64,000 nt of DNA from Bog-473 sp963736525 (GTDB lineage Bacteria > Actinomycetota > Acidimicrobiia > Acidimicrobiales > RAAP-2): the NCBI GenBank assembly GCA_963736525.1, contig CAVTPF010000024.1, positions 1 through 64,000 of the forward strand, given 5' to 3'. Below the pieces are notes generated by a model that worked only from the letters and a program-made list of their open reading frames with translations, did no database searches and was not told the origin of the DNA. The position numbers and the translations under genes were made by a program. Numbering within the stretch: position 1 is the first letter of the stretch; every line of letters starts with the position of its first letter. Below, piece after piece: positions 33,745-42,516 of this stretch.

Positions 33745-35412
33745 TTACCCGGTCTCGGTCGGCTCCTTCTGCGGCTCGGTCCCCGCCTCGGCCCCGTCGA
33801 ACGCCTCGATCCCGAACAGGCCGACGGGAACACCGAGGTCCGCCGGCACCCGGGTGGGGGTGTCGCGGTTGAGGACCTCGCCCCGGAAGAACGCCGGGCG
33901 GAGCCGCGCGTACACAACCATCAACACGATGCCGAGGAGCACCGTCCCCGCGTCGAGGAGGAACACCCCACCAATGTGCCAGTGGGGCGGGAAGGGCAAC
34001 GTCCACGAGGTGTAGCAGTTGGCCGGGTTCCAGTAGTACCAGAAGGCCCAGAACATGGCGAACCACAACATGACCCACCCGGCGAGCGGCAGGATGCCAC
34101 GCAGCCACAGGATGCGGGGGCTCTCACGCAGCGTGCCGCGGTAGTACCACGCACACGAGAGGCCGGTCAGGCCGTAGTAGAAGGCGATCCAGACGCCCAG
34201 CGCAGACACGGAGTCCTCAATCACGGCGTTCCCGCTGGACACCGAGTTCATCACCACGTACAGCACGATGGAGGCGCCACCCATGGCGAGGGTCGACACC
34301 GTGGGGGTCAAGAAGCGCTTGTGGATCTTGGAGAACGCGCTCGGGATGGCCTTGAAGACCGCCATCGACAGCGTCGTACGCGCCGTCGGCAGGATCGTGG
34401 TCTGCGTCGAGGCGGCCGCCGAGCTGAGCACCATCAGCAGGAGCAGCTTGGTGAGGAAGCTTCCGAACCCGGAGCTGCCGAAGATGGAGGTGCCGAGCAC
34501 GGAGAGCACGTCGCCGGCGTGGTTGGGATTCGACAGCCCGATCCCCTTCGACCCGATGCCGGCGTAGGACTGGGTGGCCAGGATCACGACCGCATACGTC
34601 ACCAGCAGGATCACGGTGGAGGTCACCGCCGCCCGCCCCGGGATCTTGTCGCGCTCCTTGGTCTCCTCGTTGACCGAGACGGCCGTGTCCCACCCCCAGT
34701 AGATGAACAGCATCAGGGTGAACCCGACCATGAAGCTCTCCGGGCTGGGTACGGCGAACGGGTTGAACCAGGACCACGAGGGGGCCAAGTGCCCGGCGGG
34801 CGCGTGGCCGGAGCCCACCTTGACCAACGCGACGACCGACAGGACCAGCAACATGGTGATCTCAATGCCGAGCAACGCCTTCTGGAAGTTGGCCGAGATC
34901 TCAATGCCCACGTAGCAGATCGCGGTCATGGCCACGATCCACATGATCCCGACGAGCAGCACCCACGCGCTGTTCGCGTTCTGGCCGATGCCGTTGGCAC
35001 CGAAGAGGAGGAACACGTACTGGCCGGCGATCTGCGCCAGGCTGGCCATCACGAGGATGTCGGCGGCCACGATGCCCCAGCCGCCCCACCAACCGGTCTT
35101 GGGCCCAAAGGCGCGGGTGGCCCAGGTGAACGTGGTGCCGCAGTCGGGATCGGCGGCGTTGAGCGCCTTGTAGCCGTAGGAGATGCACAGCATGGGCACG
35201 AAGGCGATGATCGTGATGATGGGCGCCTGCAGGCCCGCGATGGCGATCACCACGAAACCGAGCGTGGCGGCCAGGCTGTAGGCCGGCGCGGTGGAGGCCA
35301 CTCCCACCACCACGGAGGAGACGAATCCGAGGGCGCCCCCCTTCAGCCCCTTGTCGCCGGGCTCCTCGCTTTGAGCCCGATGAGCGTCCAGATGCACCAC
35401 GGCGACCCCCAT
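33745..35412 (-). CDS. APC family amino acid permease
   Basis: 555-residue polytopic transporter, about twelve to fourteen helices. The first-helix glycine motif (GFVSSVVVGVASTAPAYSLAATLGFV) and YKALNAADPDCGTTFTWATRAFGP match the amino acid-polyamine-organocation superfamily. The C-terminal cytoplasmic tail is longer than usual, with Asp/Glu-rich sequence to residue 555. The substrate is not deducible. It is monocistronic; its upstream region (35413-35565) is locally A+T-rich. Confidence 0.88.
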   Translation of the reverse strand: MGVAVVHLDAHRAQSEEPGDKGLKGGALGFVSSVVVGVASTAPAYSLAATLGFVVIAIAGLQAPIITIIAFVPMLCISYGYKALNAADPDCGTTFTWATRAFGPKTGWWGGWGIVAADILVMASLAQIAGQYVFLLFGANGIGQNANSAWVLLVGIMWIVAMTAICYVGIEISANFQKALLGIEITMLLVLSVVALVKVGSGHAPAGHLAPSWSWFNPFAVPSPESFMVGFTLMLFIYWGWDTAVSVNEETKERDKIPGRAAVTSTVILLVTYAVVILATQSYAGIGSKGIGLSNPNHAGDVLSVLGTSIFGSSGFGSFLTKLLLLMVLSSAAASTQTTILPTARTTLSMAVFKAIPSAFSKIHKRFLTPTVSTLAMGGASIVLYVVMNSVSSGNAVIEDSVSALGVWIAFYYGLTGLSCAWYYRGTLRESPRILWLRGILPLAGWVMLWFAMFWAFWYYWNPANCYTSWTLPFPPHWHIGGVFLLDAGTVLLGIVLMVVYARLRPAFFRGEVLNRDTPTRVPADLGVPVGLFGIEAFDGAEAGTEPQKEPTETG

Positions 35413-35565
35413 TCTGTCCGGCGCATGGCCGGAACGGCGATGGGTGGCACCATAGTCAATGCGCGCCGCAATTTCCTCAATTTATCACTGATCCCGTCTG
35501 CAATACGGAGATCTGAACACTTTTTGGGGGGTGTGCGGCACCACTATGCCCGAAACCGTCGCCCG

Positions 35566-36324
35566 TCAGCTGCTCTGGGCGCCGGCCTCGTCGATGCCCC
35601 GCCGCAGCTTCTGCAGACTCGAGGACAGGAGCCTCGACACGTGCATCTGGCTGACGCCCACGGCGACGGCGATCTCCGACTGGGTGAGCCCGTCGACGAA
35701 GCGCATGCGCAGGATCGACTGCTCGCGCGGGGGCAACGTGGCCAGCGCGGGTCCCAGCAGCGCCCGATCCTCCACCGAGTCGTAGTTGCCGTCGTACTCA
35801 CCCAGCCGGGCCGCCAGGGGATCATCCTCGCTCTCCGACGCGTCGATCGATGCGGCGCGGTAGCCCTGTCCTGCTTCGATCGCCTCAATGACGGCTTCCT
35901 CGGTGGCACCGGTCGCCTCCGCCAGCTCCGCCACGGTCGGGTTGCGCCCGAGCTGCTGGACGAGCGTGGCGGTCGCATGCCCGAGTTCGAGGTAGAGCTC
36001 CTGCACCCGGCGGCTCGCCCGCACGGCCCAGCCCTTGTCGCGGAAGTGCCGCTTCAGCTCGCCGATGATCGTCCGCGTGGCGAACGCTGCGAAGTCGACA
36101 CCACGGGACGGGTCGAAGCGGTCGACGGACTTGACGAGAGCGACCGACGCCACCTGCACCAGGTCGTCGAGCGGCTCGCCGCGGTGGAGGAACCGGCGGG
36201 CGAGCTGGTGGGCCAGCCCGAGGTTGGACGTGATGAGCTCCTCCCGAGCGGCCGCATCGAAGGCTAGGCGCTCAGCTCCCGCGTCGGACCGCTCCCCGGG
36301 ATGTGGTTCCCGGCCCTCCGTCAC
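35566..36324 (-). CDS. alternative sigma factor, SigB/SigF/SigG group (sigma-70 group 3)
   Basis: 252 residues. Region 2 is about residues 30-100 (LGLAHQLARRFLHRGEPLDDLVQVASVALVKSV, FAAFATRTIIGELKRHFRDKGW). Region 3 is about 105-150 and region 4 is 190-250 (LPPREQSILRMRFVDGLTQSEIAVAVGVSQMHVSRLL). It lacks a long N-terminal region 1.1. It directs RNA polymerase to stress promoters when released from the anti-sigma kinase. The GTG at 36324 overlaps the RsbW-like stop by 4 bases. Confidence 0.92.
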   Translation of the reverse strand: MTEGREPHPGERSDAGAERLAFDAAAREELITSNLGLAHQLARRFLHRGEPLDDLVQVASVALVKSVDRFDPSRGVDFAAFATRTIIGELKRHFRDKGWAVRASRRVQELYLELGHATATLVQQLGRNPTVAELAEATGATEEAVIEAIEAGQGYRAASIDASESEDDPLAARLGEYDGNYDSVEDRALLGPALATLPPREQSILRMRFVDGLTQSEIAVAVGVSQMHVSRLLSSSLQKLRRGIDEAGAQSS

Positions 36325-36749
36325 CCCGCATGCCCCCCCCGGCGTTTGCGCAACCACGCGCGTATCGAACCGTCGTGGGTCTCCCTTCCGTGCTCGTCCA
36401 CGAGCGCGTCGAGGATCCGCTCGCTCAGCAGGGAGATCTCCTCCACTTCGGGACCGAGGACATCGGCCGCGGCCTTGGCCCGCTCGAGGGTGCAGACGAC
36501 CTCGATGGCGTCGCCGAACACGGTGAGCTCCAGGCACAGATCCCCGTGCCGGGCGTCGCTTCCCTGCAGCGTCAGCAGGCAGACCTCGCCAACGGCCAGC
36601 CGGAGATCCTCGAGCTCCTCGATGTCGAAGCCGGCGCGGGCGGAGATCGCACTCGTGACGAGGCGGGCCAGCACGATCAGGTCGCCCCGCGCCGGGAAGC
36701 GAAGCTCTATTCGGTCACCCGTCGACAGCGCTTCGGCAGCGTCGGTCAT
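36321..36749 (-). CDS. rsbW: RsbW-like anti-sigma factor (serine-protein kinase fold)
   Basis: 142-residue GHKL-fold ATPase domain. The N-box region is FDIEELEDLRLAVGEVC. Helical segments near VLGPEVEEISLLSERILDALVDEH occupy the sigma-binding end of the family. It should hold the sigma factor and phosphorylate the RsbV-like antagonist. The ATG overlaps the rsbV-like stop (ATGA). The C-terminus is basic (RAWLRKRRGG), which is unusual. Confidence 0.82.
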   Translation of the reverse strand: MTDAAEALSTGDRIELRFPARGDLIVLARLVTSAISARAGFDIEELEDLRLAVGEVCLLTLQGSDARHGDLCLELTVFGDAIEVVCTLERAKAAADVLGPEVEEISLLSERILDALVDEHGRETHDGSIRAWLRKRRGGHAG

Positions 36750-37087
36750 GACGCGCCGGCGGCCTGGAGGGAGTCGGCGATGGTGAACACGTTGGTCAGC
36801 CCCGTGATCTCGAAGATCTTCACGATCCGCGGGTCGGCTACGACGACATGGAGGTCCCCGCCCAGCTCCCGGCACCGTTTCAGCGCACCCACCAGCACGC
36901 CGAGGGCGGTGGAGTCGAGAAACGTGACCCCCAGGAGGTCGAGCACGATGGTCGCCTCGCCCTCTGCAATGATGCGGTGCAGGCATTCACGTAGCTGCGG
37001 TGCGGTGGCGACGTCGATCTCGCCGCTGACGGCGACCACGAGCGGTACCGCGCCACGCCGCTCCTCTATCCGAAACTCCTGATCCAC
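36746..37087 (-). CDS. rsbV: RsbV-like STAS anti-anti-sigma factor
   Basis: 113-residue STAS domain. LVVAVSGEIDVATAPQL begins the fold and the phosphorylated Ser is expected in FLDSTALGVLVGA. When dephosphorylated by a PP2C such as the one at 37328-40996, it would bind the RsbW-like kinase and free sigma. GTG 37087 has GGAGG 5 bases upstream. It is the first gene of the three-gene operon. Confidence 0.9.
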   Translation of the reverse strand: MDQEFRIEERRGAVPLVVAVSGEIDVATAPQLRECLHRIIAEGEATIVLDLLGVTFLDSTALGVLVGALKRCRELGGDLHVVVADPRIVKIFEITGLTNVFTIADSLQAAGAS

Positions 37088-37166
37088 TCCACCCTCCCGC
37101 GTGCTGCCGAACTCCGTTCCGGGCCGCGCCCGGACGTCTTGCAATGGCGATTGGCCACTGTTTCTA

Positions 37167-37192
37167 TAGCCTCCGGGGAGAGAACCTAAACC
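37167..37192 (-). promoter_or_regulatory. SigB/SigF-type promoter for the rsbV-rsbW-sigma operon
   Basis: On the minus strand GGTTT (37192-37188) is followed after 16 bases by GGCTA (37171-37167), one base off the GGTTT-N15/17-GGGTA consensus of mycobacterial SigF and close to Bacillus SigB GTTTAA-N14-GGGTAT. The predicted start of transcription is about 70 bases from the rsbV-like GTG. The same bases could also read as TATAG for a housekeeping -10. Confidence 0.55.
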
Positions 37193-37197
37193 TCCAG

Positions 37198-37223
37198 GGT
37201 TTCCCCCCGTTCGCCCGGGGGTA
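37198..37223 (+). promoter_or_regulatory. SigB/SigF-type promoter for the sensor/phosphatase gene
   Basis: GGTTT (37198-37202), 16 bases, then GGGTA (37219-37223): an exact fit to the SigF/SigB-class consensus. It lies 104 bases before the GTG at 37328. Its -35 is only 5 bases from the -35 of the minus-strand promoter, so the two are arranged back to back. Confidence 0.62.
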
Positions 37224-37327
37224 CGAACCCGGTGTACAACCCCGGTGACTGGCGGGCGTGGGTCGCCGCCGGTGGCAGGACGAATAGCGTTGCACGACGA
37301 GCCCACGGCCGCGACCGGAGAAGAACC

Positions 37328-40300
37328 GTGCCCGAACCAGGCGAAGAGGAGCTGCGACCCACGCCTCGCAGCGAGCGTGCCGATCACGCCGAAGCGGTGG
37401 CGACGCTCGCCGCACTCGTGTGGGTCTCGACCATCTCCATCCTCTTCGCCGTGTACGGAGGGAACGTCTCCCTCGTCGGCTTCCTGGCGATCGCGCCCTT
37501 CATCGCCGCCGCCTTCGCGCGACCATCCCGCGTCCTGATCGTCGGCCTGCTGGCGGCGTTCTTCGCGCTCGTCATCAGCACGCCGCCGCACAGCTACGCC
37601 GAGCTCAACCACACGCTCCGCGTGCTCACACAGCTGGCCGCCACTGCCCTGGCCATGTGGATCTCGTACCTCCGGGGCCAACGCAACGTGCAGCTGTGGA
37701 CCGCCCGCTCGGAGACGAGGAACGAGCGCAGGCGGCGCGTGGCGGCCGAGACGGCACAGCGCATGCAGACGATGGCGCGGGCGCTCACGACCGCGGCCGA
37801 CCCCGCCCAGGTGGCCGACGCCGTGTTCGCCGCGCTGCGCGACGAACTCCATGTCGACGCGGCCACCTTCGCGCTTCTGGACGAGCGCAGCGGCCTTCAG
37901 ACCTTGCGCCGCTTCGGGTACGACGCCGGCGAACCCTTTGACGGCGTGGTGAGTTCACTGCGGCCCGACGGACCGGTGCTGGGCGACAACGTGGCCCTCT
38001 TCGCCGAGTCGGTCGGGGACCTGCGACGTCAGCGTCCCGACCTCGCCGCTGCACCCGGACTGAGCCGGTTCTGTGCCTTGGCCATCGTCCCCCTCGTCGT
38101 GTCGGACCACACGATCGGCGCGGTCGTCCTGCACTGGGAGAACGACCGCCAGATCTCCAAACCCGACCGGAGCTTCCTGTTCACGATCACGGGAGCCGCG
38201 GCCCAGGCGGTCGAGCGGGCCCGCCTCACCGTCACCGAGTTCGTCAACCTCGAGCGCGGCCAGCACCTCCACCAGCTCAGCTCGGCGCTGGCCGCGGCCA
38301 CCACGCCCGGCGACGTGGCGCATGCAGCGATAGCCGGCGGTCGGCGGGCCCTGGGCGCCCAGTCCGCCGTGGTGCGCATCCCGGCTGCGGGCGAGCGCGC
38401 GCTGTCGTGCCTCGCGAGCAGCGGGCACCCCGCGCTCCTCTCCCGCGGCATGGTGCCCGTGGACGTCAGTCGTGCGGGGTCGTGTTTCACACGGGGGTGC
38501 ACCGTCGTGGCCACTGTCGACGCCGGCGGCGGGACCGATGCGCTGGCGGACGAGCTCGTGCCGCGCGCGCTGCACGAACTGGGGCAGCCGGTGACCGTCG
38601 TCTCCGAGCCGCTCATCGGGAGCGTGGGCCCGCTGGGGGTCCTCTCGCTCGCCTTCGTGGCCCGGCCCGAGCCTTCCGAGCCCGACCTGCGCTTCCTCTC
38701 GACGTTGGCCGGGCTCACCGCCCAGGCGCTCGAGCGCGCCCAGGTGTTCGAGCACGAGCGCCAGGCGCTGCGTGCCGCAGAAGCCGGACGCGAACGGTTG
38801 TCGCTGCTCTCGGAGGTGACCCGCCTCCTCAGCTCGAGTCTCGAGCCCACCACCGTCATCCGCCGGACGATGAGCCTCGTCGAGGGCAGGCTGGCGGACT
38901 CCTGCATCGTCCAGGTCCCCGGTGAGAACGGTCTGGTCCGCCTCGACGTGCGCGAGCCCCGGGCCGGCGTGCCGACGGAGCCGCACCAGGCGGGCAACGA
39001 GATCGTCCCGTTCGACTCCGAGGCGCCGGCTTCGGTCGCCTACCGGACCGGTCGGACCCAGCTGGCGCCGCTCGAGCTCGCACCGCTCGACCGCGGCGAC
39101 GAGGCATCGAACCCGAACGGCGTCTCGACGGCGCTCGCCGTCCCGCTGACGGCAAACGGCGAGGTCATCGGCGTCATGACGTTCGTCGACGGGCCGGGTC
39201 GGCTCTTCGAGGCCGACGACGTGTCGCTGGCAACCGAGGTCGCGAGCCGGGCCGGTGTCGCTCTCTCGAACGCGACGAGGTTCCAGCGCGAGCACGTGGT
39301 CGCGGAGGTCCTGCAGCGGGCGGTACTGCCCGATTCGCTGCCCGCCGTCACGGGCATCCTGCTCGACGCCGAGTACCGGGCGGGCGTGGCCGGAACCTAC
39401 GCCGGGGGTGACTGGTACGACGTGTTCGAGCTGGGCCGCGACTCGGTCTTCTTCAGCGTCGGCGACGTCATGGGCAAGGGGGCTCCCGCCGCTGCGCTGA
39501 TGGGGCAGGTCCGCAGCGCCATCCGCGCCTACGCGGTGTCGGGACAGTCGCCTACCGAAGTCCTGTCATCGCTCGACGGCCTCTTCGACGCGCTCATCGA
39601 GGACCGGGTCGTCACCGCGGTCGTCGGCACCATCACTCCGTCGACTGGGCGAGTCGTGCTCAGCAACGCGGGCCACCCACCCCCTCTCGTCGTGCGCGCC
39701 GACGGCAGCGCGACATTCTGCCCCCAGCAACGCTCGCTCCTCATCGCGGCGGGGCTGAATGGTGCCCCCCGGCCCCGGGACGAGCTCGTGCTCGATCGTG
39801 GCGATTCGCTCGTCATGTACTCGGACGGTCTGATCGAGCGCAGGGGCGAACTGATCACGAAGGGCATGGAGCGGCTGGCGGACACGGCAACGGTGATTGC
39901 GCGTGCCGGCTGGCCCGACCGGCCCGCCGAGACCTTCGCGTCCATCCTGAGCACGGAAGAGCCCACCGACGACGTCGTCGTGCTGTGCCTGAACTACAGC
40001 GGTGTCGCCGAAAAGCGCTTAACAGCGGAGCCGCTGGGTACGACAGGTGATGGCATGTCGACGCTGCATCTCGAGCCGGTCGTGGAGAGCACGCCCATGG
40101 CGCGTCACTGGCTCGCCGCCCATCTGCGTGATCTGCCGTCCGAGGTCGCAGGGTGCGCGGCCCTCTTGACCTCCGAACTGGTCACCAACGCCGTGCTGCA
40201 CGCTGCGACCCCGCTGAGCGTCACGCTGCACATTCTCCCCGACCGCATCCGCGTCGACGTGGCCGACGGCAACCCCGCGTTCCCGTCCGTAAAGGAATAC

Positions 40301-40996
40301 GGCCGGGAGGCCGCCACCGGACGGGGACTCACCCTCTTCAGCAAGCTGGCGTCGGCGTGGGGGGTGCAGCCCGTCGACGGCGGCAAGATCGTTTGGTTCG
40401 AGCTCCCGGTCGACTTCCCGGTCTCGCCGATCAACGTCTCCGACGGGAGCTTCCGGTTCGACTTGACCGGCATCGCGCACGCCGACCCCCACGGCGATCT
40501 CCGCACGTCACCCGAAGTGGCGGTCCGCCTCATCGGGATCCCCGTGGCGCTGTTGCAGAAGTCGAGCGAGGAATACGAGGCGCTGTTCCGCGAGCTCCGG
40601 CTGATGAAGGAGCGCGGCGGCAGCTCGGCGAGCGCGCTGGCGCTGCCGGAGCGTCTCTCGGTGCTCGTGTCCGAAATCGGCACCCGCTTCAACGGCCTCG
40701 GGCCGGGGATGGACGAGATGTGGCAGAGGGCGGTGGACACCCACGTCGAATTCTTCAACTGGACCCTCGTCCTGCCCAAGTCGGCCGTCGTGGCCTGTGA
40801 GTTCTACGACGCCATGCTCGACGAGGCCGACGAGTTCGGCCTCTCGCGGCGGCTGTTGACGCTGCCGGCCTCGCCGACCAGCGTGGCCGTGCGCCGCTGG
40901 TTCCTGTCCGAGCTGATCGGCCAACTGCACGGGAAGGCACCCGTGGCGTGGATCGACAGTCGGTACCACGCCGAGCTGCAGACGCCCGCTCGCTAA
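37328..40996 (+). CDS. multi-domain stress sensor: membrane region, GAFs, PP2C phosphatase, RsbW-like kinase domain
   Basis: 1222 residues. About 22-116 hold four membrane helices. Three GAF-type sensor domains follow (about 150-295, 320-470, 500-650). A SpoIIE/RsbU PP2C domain follows (AGGDWYDVF near 692, GDVMGKGAP near 712, SNAGHPPP near 778, MYSDGLIE near 829). Next is an RsbW-like ATPase domain (LTSELVTNAVLHA near 946, GRGLTLF near 998), then a helical C-terminal region of about 200 residues with no family I recognise. It should dephosphorylate the RsbV-like protein on stress, and may also bind or phosphorylate partners itself. GTG 37328 has GGAGAAG just upstream. It is divergent from the sigma operon and probably sigma-controlled. 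Confidence 0.88.
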   Translation: MPEPGEEELRPTPRSERADHAEAVATLAALVWVSTISILFAVYGGNVSLVGFLAIAPFIAAAFARPSRVLIVGLLAAFFALVISTPPHSYAELNHTLRVLTQLAATALAMWISYLRGQRNVQLWTARSETRNERRRRVAAETAQRMQTMARALTTAADPAQVADAVFAALRDELHVDAATFALLDERSGLQTLRRFGYDAGEPFDGVVSSLRPDGPVLGDNVALFAESVGDLRRQRPDLAAAPGLSRFCALAIVPLVVSDHTIGAVVLHWENDRQISKPDRSFLFTITGAAAQAVERARLTVTEFVNLERGQHLHQLSSALAAATTPGDVAHAAIAGGRRALGAQSAVVRIPAAGERALSCLASSGHPALLSRGMVPVDVSRAGSCFTRGCTVVATVDAGGGTDALADELVPRALHELGQPVTVVSEPLIGSVGPLGVLSLAFVARPEPSEPDLRFLSTLAGLTAQALERAQVFEHERQALRAAEAGRERLSLLSEVTRLLSSSLEPTTVIRRTMSLVEGRLADSCIVQVPGENGLVRLDVREPRAGVPTEPHQAGNEIVPFDSEAPASVAYRTGRTQLAPLELAPLDRGDEASNPNGVSTALAVPLTANGEVIGVMTFVDGPGRLFEADDVSLATEVASRAGVALSNATRFQREHVVAEVLQRAVLPDSLPAVTGILLDAEYRAGVAGTYAGGDWYDVFELGRDSVFFSVGDVMGKGAPAAALMGQVRSAIRAYAVSGQSPTEVLSSLDGLFDALIEDRVVTAVVGTITPSTGRVVLSNAGHPPPLVVRADGSATFCPQQRSLLIAAGLNGAPRPRDELVLDRGDSLVMYSDGLIERRGELITKGMERLADTATVIARAGWPDRPAETFASILSTEEPTDDVVVLCLNYSGVAEKRLTAEPLGTTGDGMSTLHLEPVVESTPMARHWLAAHLRDLPSEVAGCAALLTSELVTNAVLHAATPLSVTLHILPDRIRVDVADGNPAFPSVKEYGREAATGRGLTLFSKLASAWGVQPVDGGKIVWFELPVDFPVSPINVSDGSFRFDLTGIAHADPHGDLRTSPEVAVRLIGIPVALLQKSSEEYEALFRELRLMKERGGSSASALALPERLSVLVSEIGTRFNGLGPGMDEMWQRAVDTHVEFFNWTLVLPKSAVVACEFYDAMLDEADEFGLSRRLLTLPASPTSVAVRRWFLSELIGQLHGKAPVAWIDSRYHAELQTPAR

Positions 40997-41019
40997 ACGC
41001 GGCGCGCGGAGACCACCCG

Positions 41020-41601
41020 TCAGCGGGGCTTGGTCGTCGCCTTCTTCAGCACCTTCTCGTAGTGCTCGAGGCCCTCGCTCGACAGACTGGCCGCCGGTCC
41101 GCTGGCGATGGAGACCCGTTCGGGGACGATCCCCCACACGGGCACCTTGAGTTCGGTCCACCACTCGATCGTGGCCTGCAGGTCGTTGGTGCCGAGCCGG
41201 GCCGAGCAGATGACGACGCCGGCCGGGATGTTCCGCGGCGTCATCTCCAAGGTGGTGACCACTCGGTTGGGTTCGACCCCGCCCGCTCGGGTGGGGATGA
41301 CCACGACGTCGGCCCGGGCCAGCGCCGCCTGCACGACGTTGCCCTCACCGGGCGGGGTGTCGACGACCACGAGACCGTCTTCCTGGTTCATCGCCTTGCT
41401 GACCGTGCGGACAGAGGGACCCTCCACCAATTCGACCCCTTCGAGGGGATCGGCGTCGTACCACTCGGCCGTGGACCCCTGGGGATCGGCGTCGACGAGG
41501 AGGATCGGTCCGCGCCCCCGGCGCGCCCCCACTGCGGCGAGGTAGACGGCGGTGGTCGTCTTGCCAACCCCGCCTTTCACGTTGCTTACCACGATGTTCA
41601 T
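41020..41601 (-). CDS. orphan ParA/MinD-like ATPase
   Basis: 193-residue deviant-Walker-A ATPase. The P-loop KGGVGKTTTAVY is at the N-terminus, then LVDADPQGSTAEWYD and VVVDTPPGE (Walker A' and B). It is shorter than chromosomal ParA and lacks an N-terminal DNA-binding extension, like partition or cargo-positioning ATPases of the PpfA/McdA kind. No ParB, parS or cargo protein is seen nearby. It lies 62 bases upstream on the same strand of nothing; the next minus-strand genes start further away. Confidence 0.85.
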   Translation of the reverse strand: MNIVVSNVKGGVGKTTTAVYLAAVGARRGRGPILLVDADPQGSTAEWYDADPLEGVELVEGPSVRTVSKAMNQEDGLVVVDTPPGEGNVVQAALARADVVVIPTRAGGVEPNRVVTTLEMTPRNIPAGVVICSARLGTNDLQATIEWWTELKVPVWGIVPERVSIASGPAASLSSEGLEHYEKVLKKATTKPR

Positions 41602-41663
41602 GCGTCCGGACCTCTGCCGCTCGAGAATGCTGCCCTACGGTACTGGTCGCCCGGCACCGTCCG

Positions 41664-42512
41664 TCACGGCAGGAGCAGCGCGCCGAGGCGGCGCCTGGTG
41701 ACGACCACCCCGACCACGGCCATGATCGCCAGATAGGCGATGTGGGCCAGCAGGACCCAGCTGAAGATGCCCAGGTCGGCGGCGCGCACGAGAACGACGC
41801 CCTGGTAGAGCGGGGTGCAGCGCACCACGGCCTGGATCCAGCCCGGGTACACGTCGAGCGGGAAGAAGGTGGCCGAGAAGAGGAAGAGCGGGATGAAGGC
41901 CAGCGACACCATGTCGAAGTCCTGCCAGGTCCGCATGTACGTCGTGCCGGCCATGCCGGCGGCGGCGAAGGCCAGGCTGATGAGGATCGCGGCCGGCCAG
42001 CACAACACCGCCCATGGCGAGACCGTGTAGCCGAGGATCGCCATGATGACGAGGAAGGCGGCCGAGTAGAGAGCGCCCCGCAACACGCACCAGCTGAGCT
42101 CGCCCAGCGCCACGTCGCCCACGCCGAGCGGGGTCGAGAGCATGGCGTCGTAGGTCTTGGCGATCTTCAGCTTGAAGAAGACCAGGAAGGTCGAGTCGAT
42201 CATGGCCCCGTTCATGGCCGAGGAGGCGAGCAGGCCAGGGGCCACGAAGGCGGTGTAGGGCACCAGCCGACCGTCCACCGGGATGGGCCCGACCAGGTGG
42301 GACAGGCCGACACCGATGGACAGGAGGTAGAAGAGCGGCTCGAAGAACCCCGAGAGGATGAAGATCCACGAACGCCGGTAGACCAGGATGTTGCGCTCGA
42401 GGACCCGGGACGCGTGCCGACCACCCAGGGCGGCCAGGGGCGTGATGCGCGTCGCGACGCCCGGTGGCCGCCGGTCGGCGACCGTGGCCGTGCCCGTGGT
42501 GCCGGTCGTCAC
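41664..42512 (-). CDS. ABC-2 type exporter permease
   Basis: 282-residue integral membrane protein with six helices. VLERNILVYRRSWIFILSGFFEPLFYLL is the usual start of the NodJ/DrrB group, and FIPLFLFSATFFPLDVYPGWIQAVV is the ABC-2 signature region. It pairs with the related permease just upstream and the ATPase to form an export complex for a lipid, polyketide or polysaccharide-like substrate. It starts 4 bases after the previous stop. Confidence 0.9.
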   Translation of the reverse strand: MTTGTTGTATVADRRPPGVATRITPLAALGGRHASRVLERNILVYRRSWIFILSGFFEPLFYLLSIGVGLSHLVGPIPVDGRLVPYTAFVAPGLLASSAMNGAMIDSTFLVFFKLKIAKTYDAMLSTPLGVGDVALGELSWCVLRGALYSAAFLVIMAILGYTVSPWAVLCWPAAILISLAFAAAGMAGTTYMRTWQDFDMVSLAFIPLFLFSATFFPLDVYPGWIQAVVRCTPLYQGVVLVRAADLGIFSWVLLAHIAYLAIMAVVGVVVTRRRLGALLLP

Positions 42513-42516
42513 CGGC

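Noticed and set aside
41020..41601. Chromosome or plasmid partition locus or origin
   Set aside because: Only a ParA-like gene is present. No ParB, parS palindromes, DnaA boxes or replication genes were seen.
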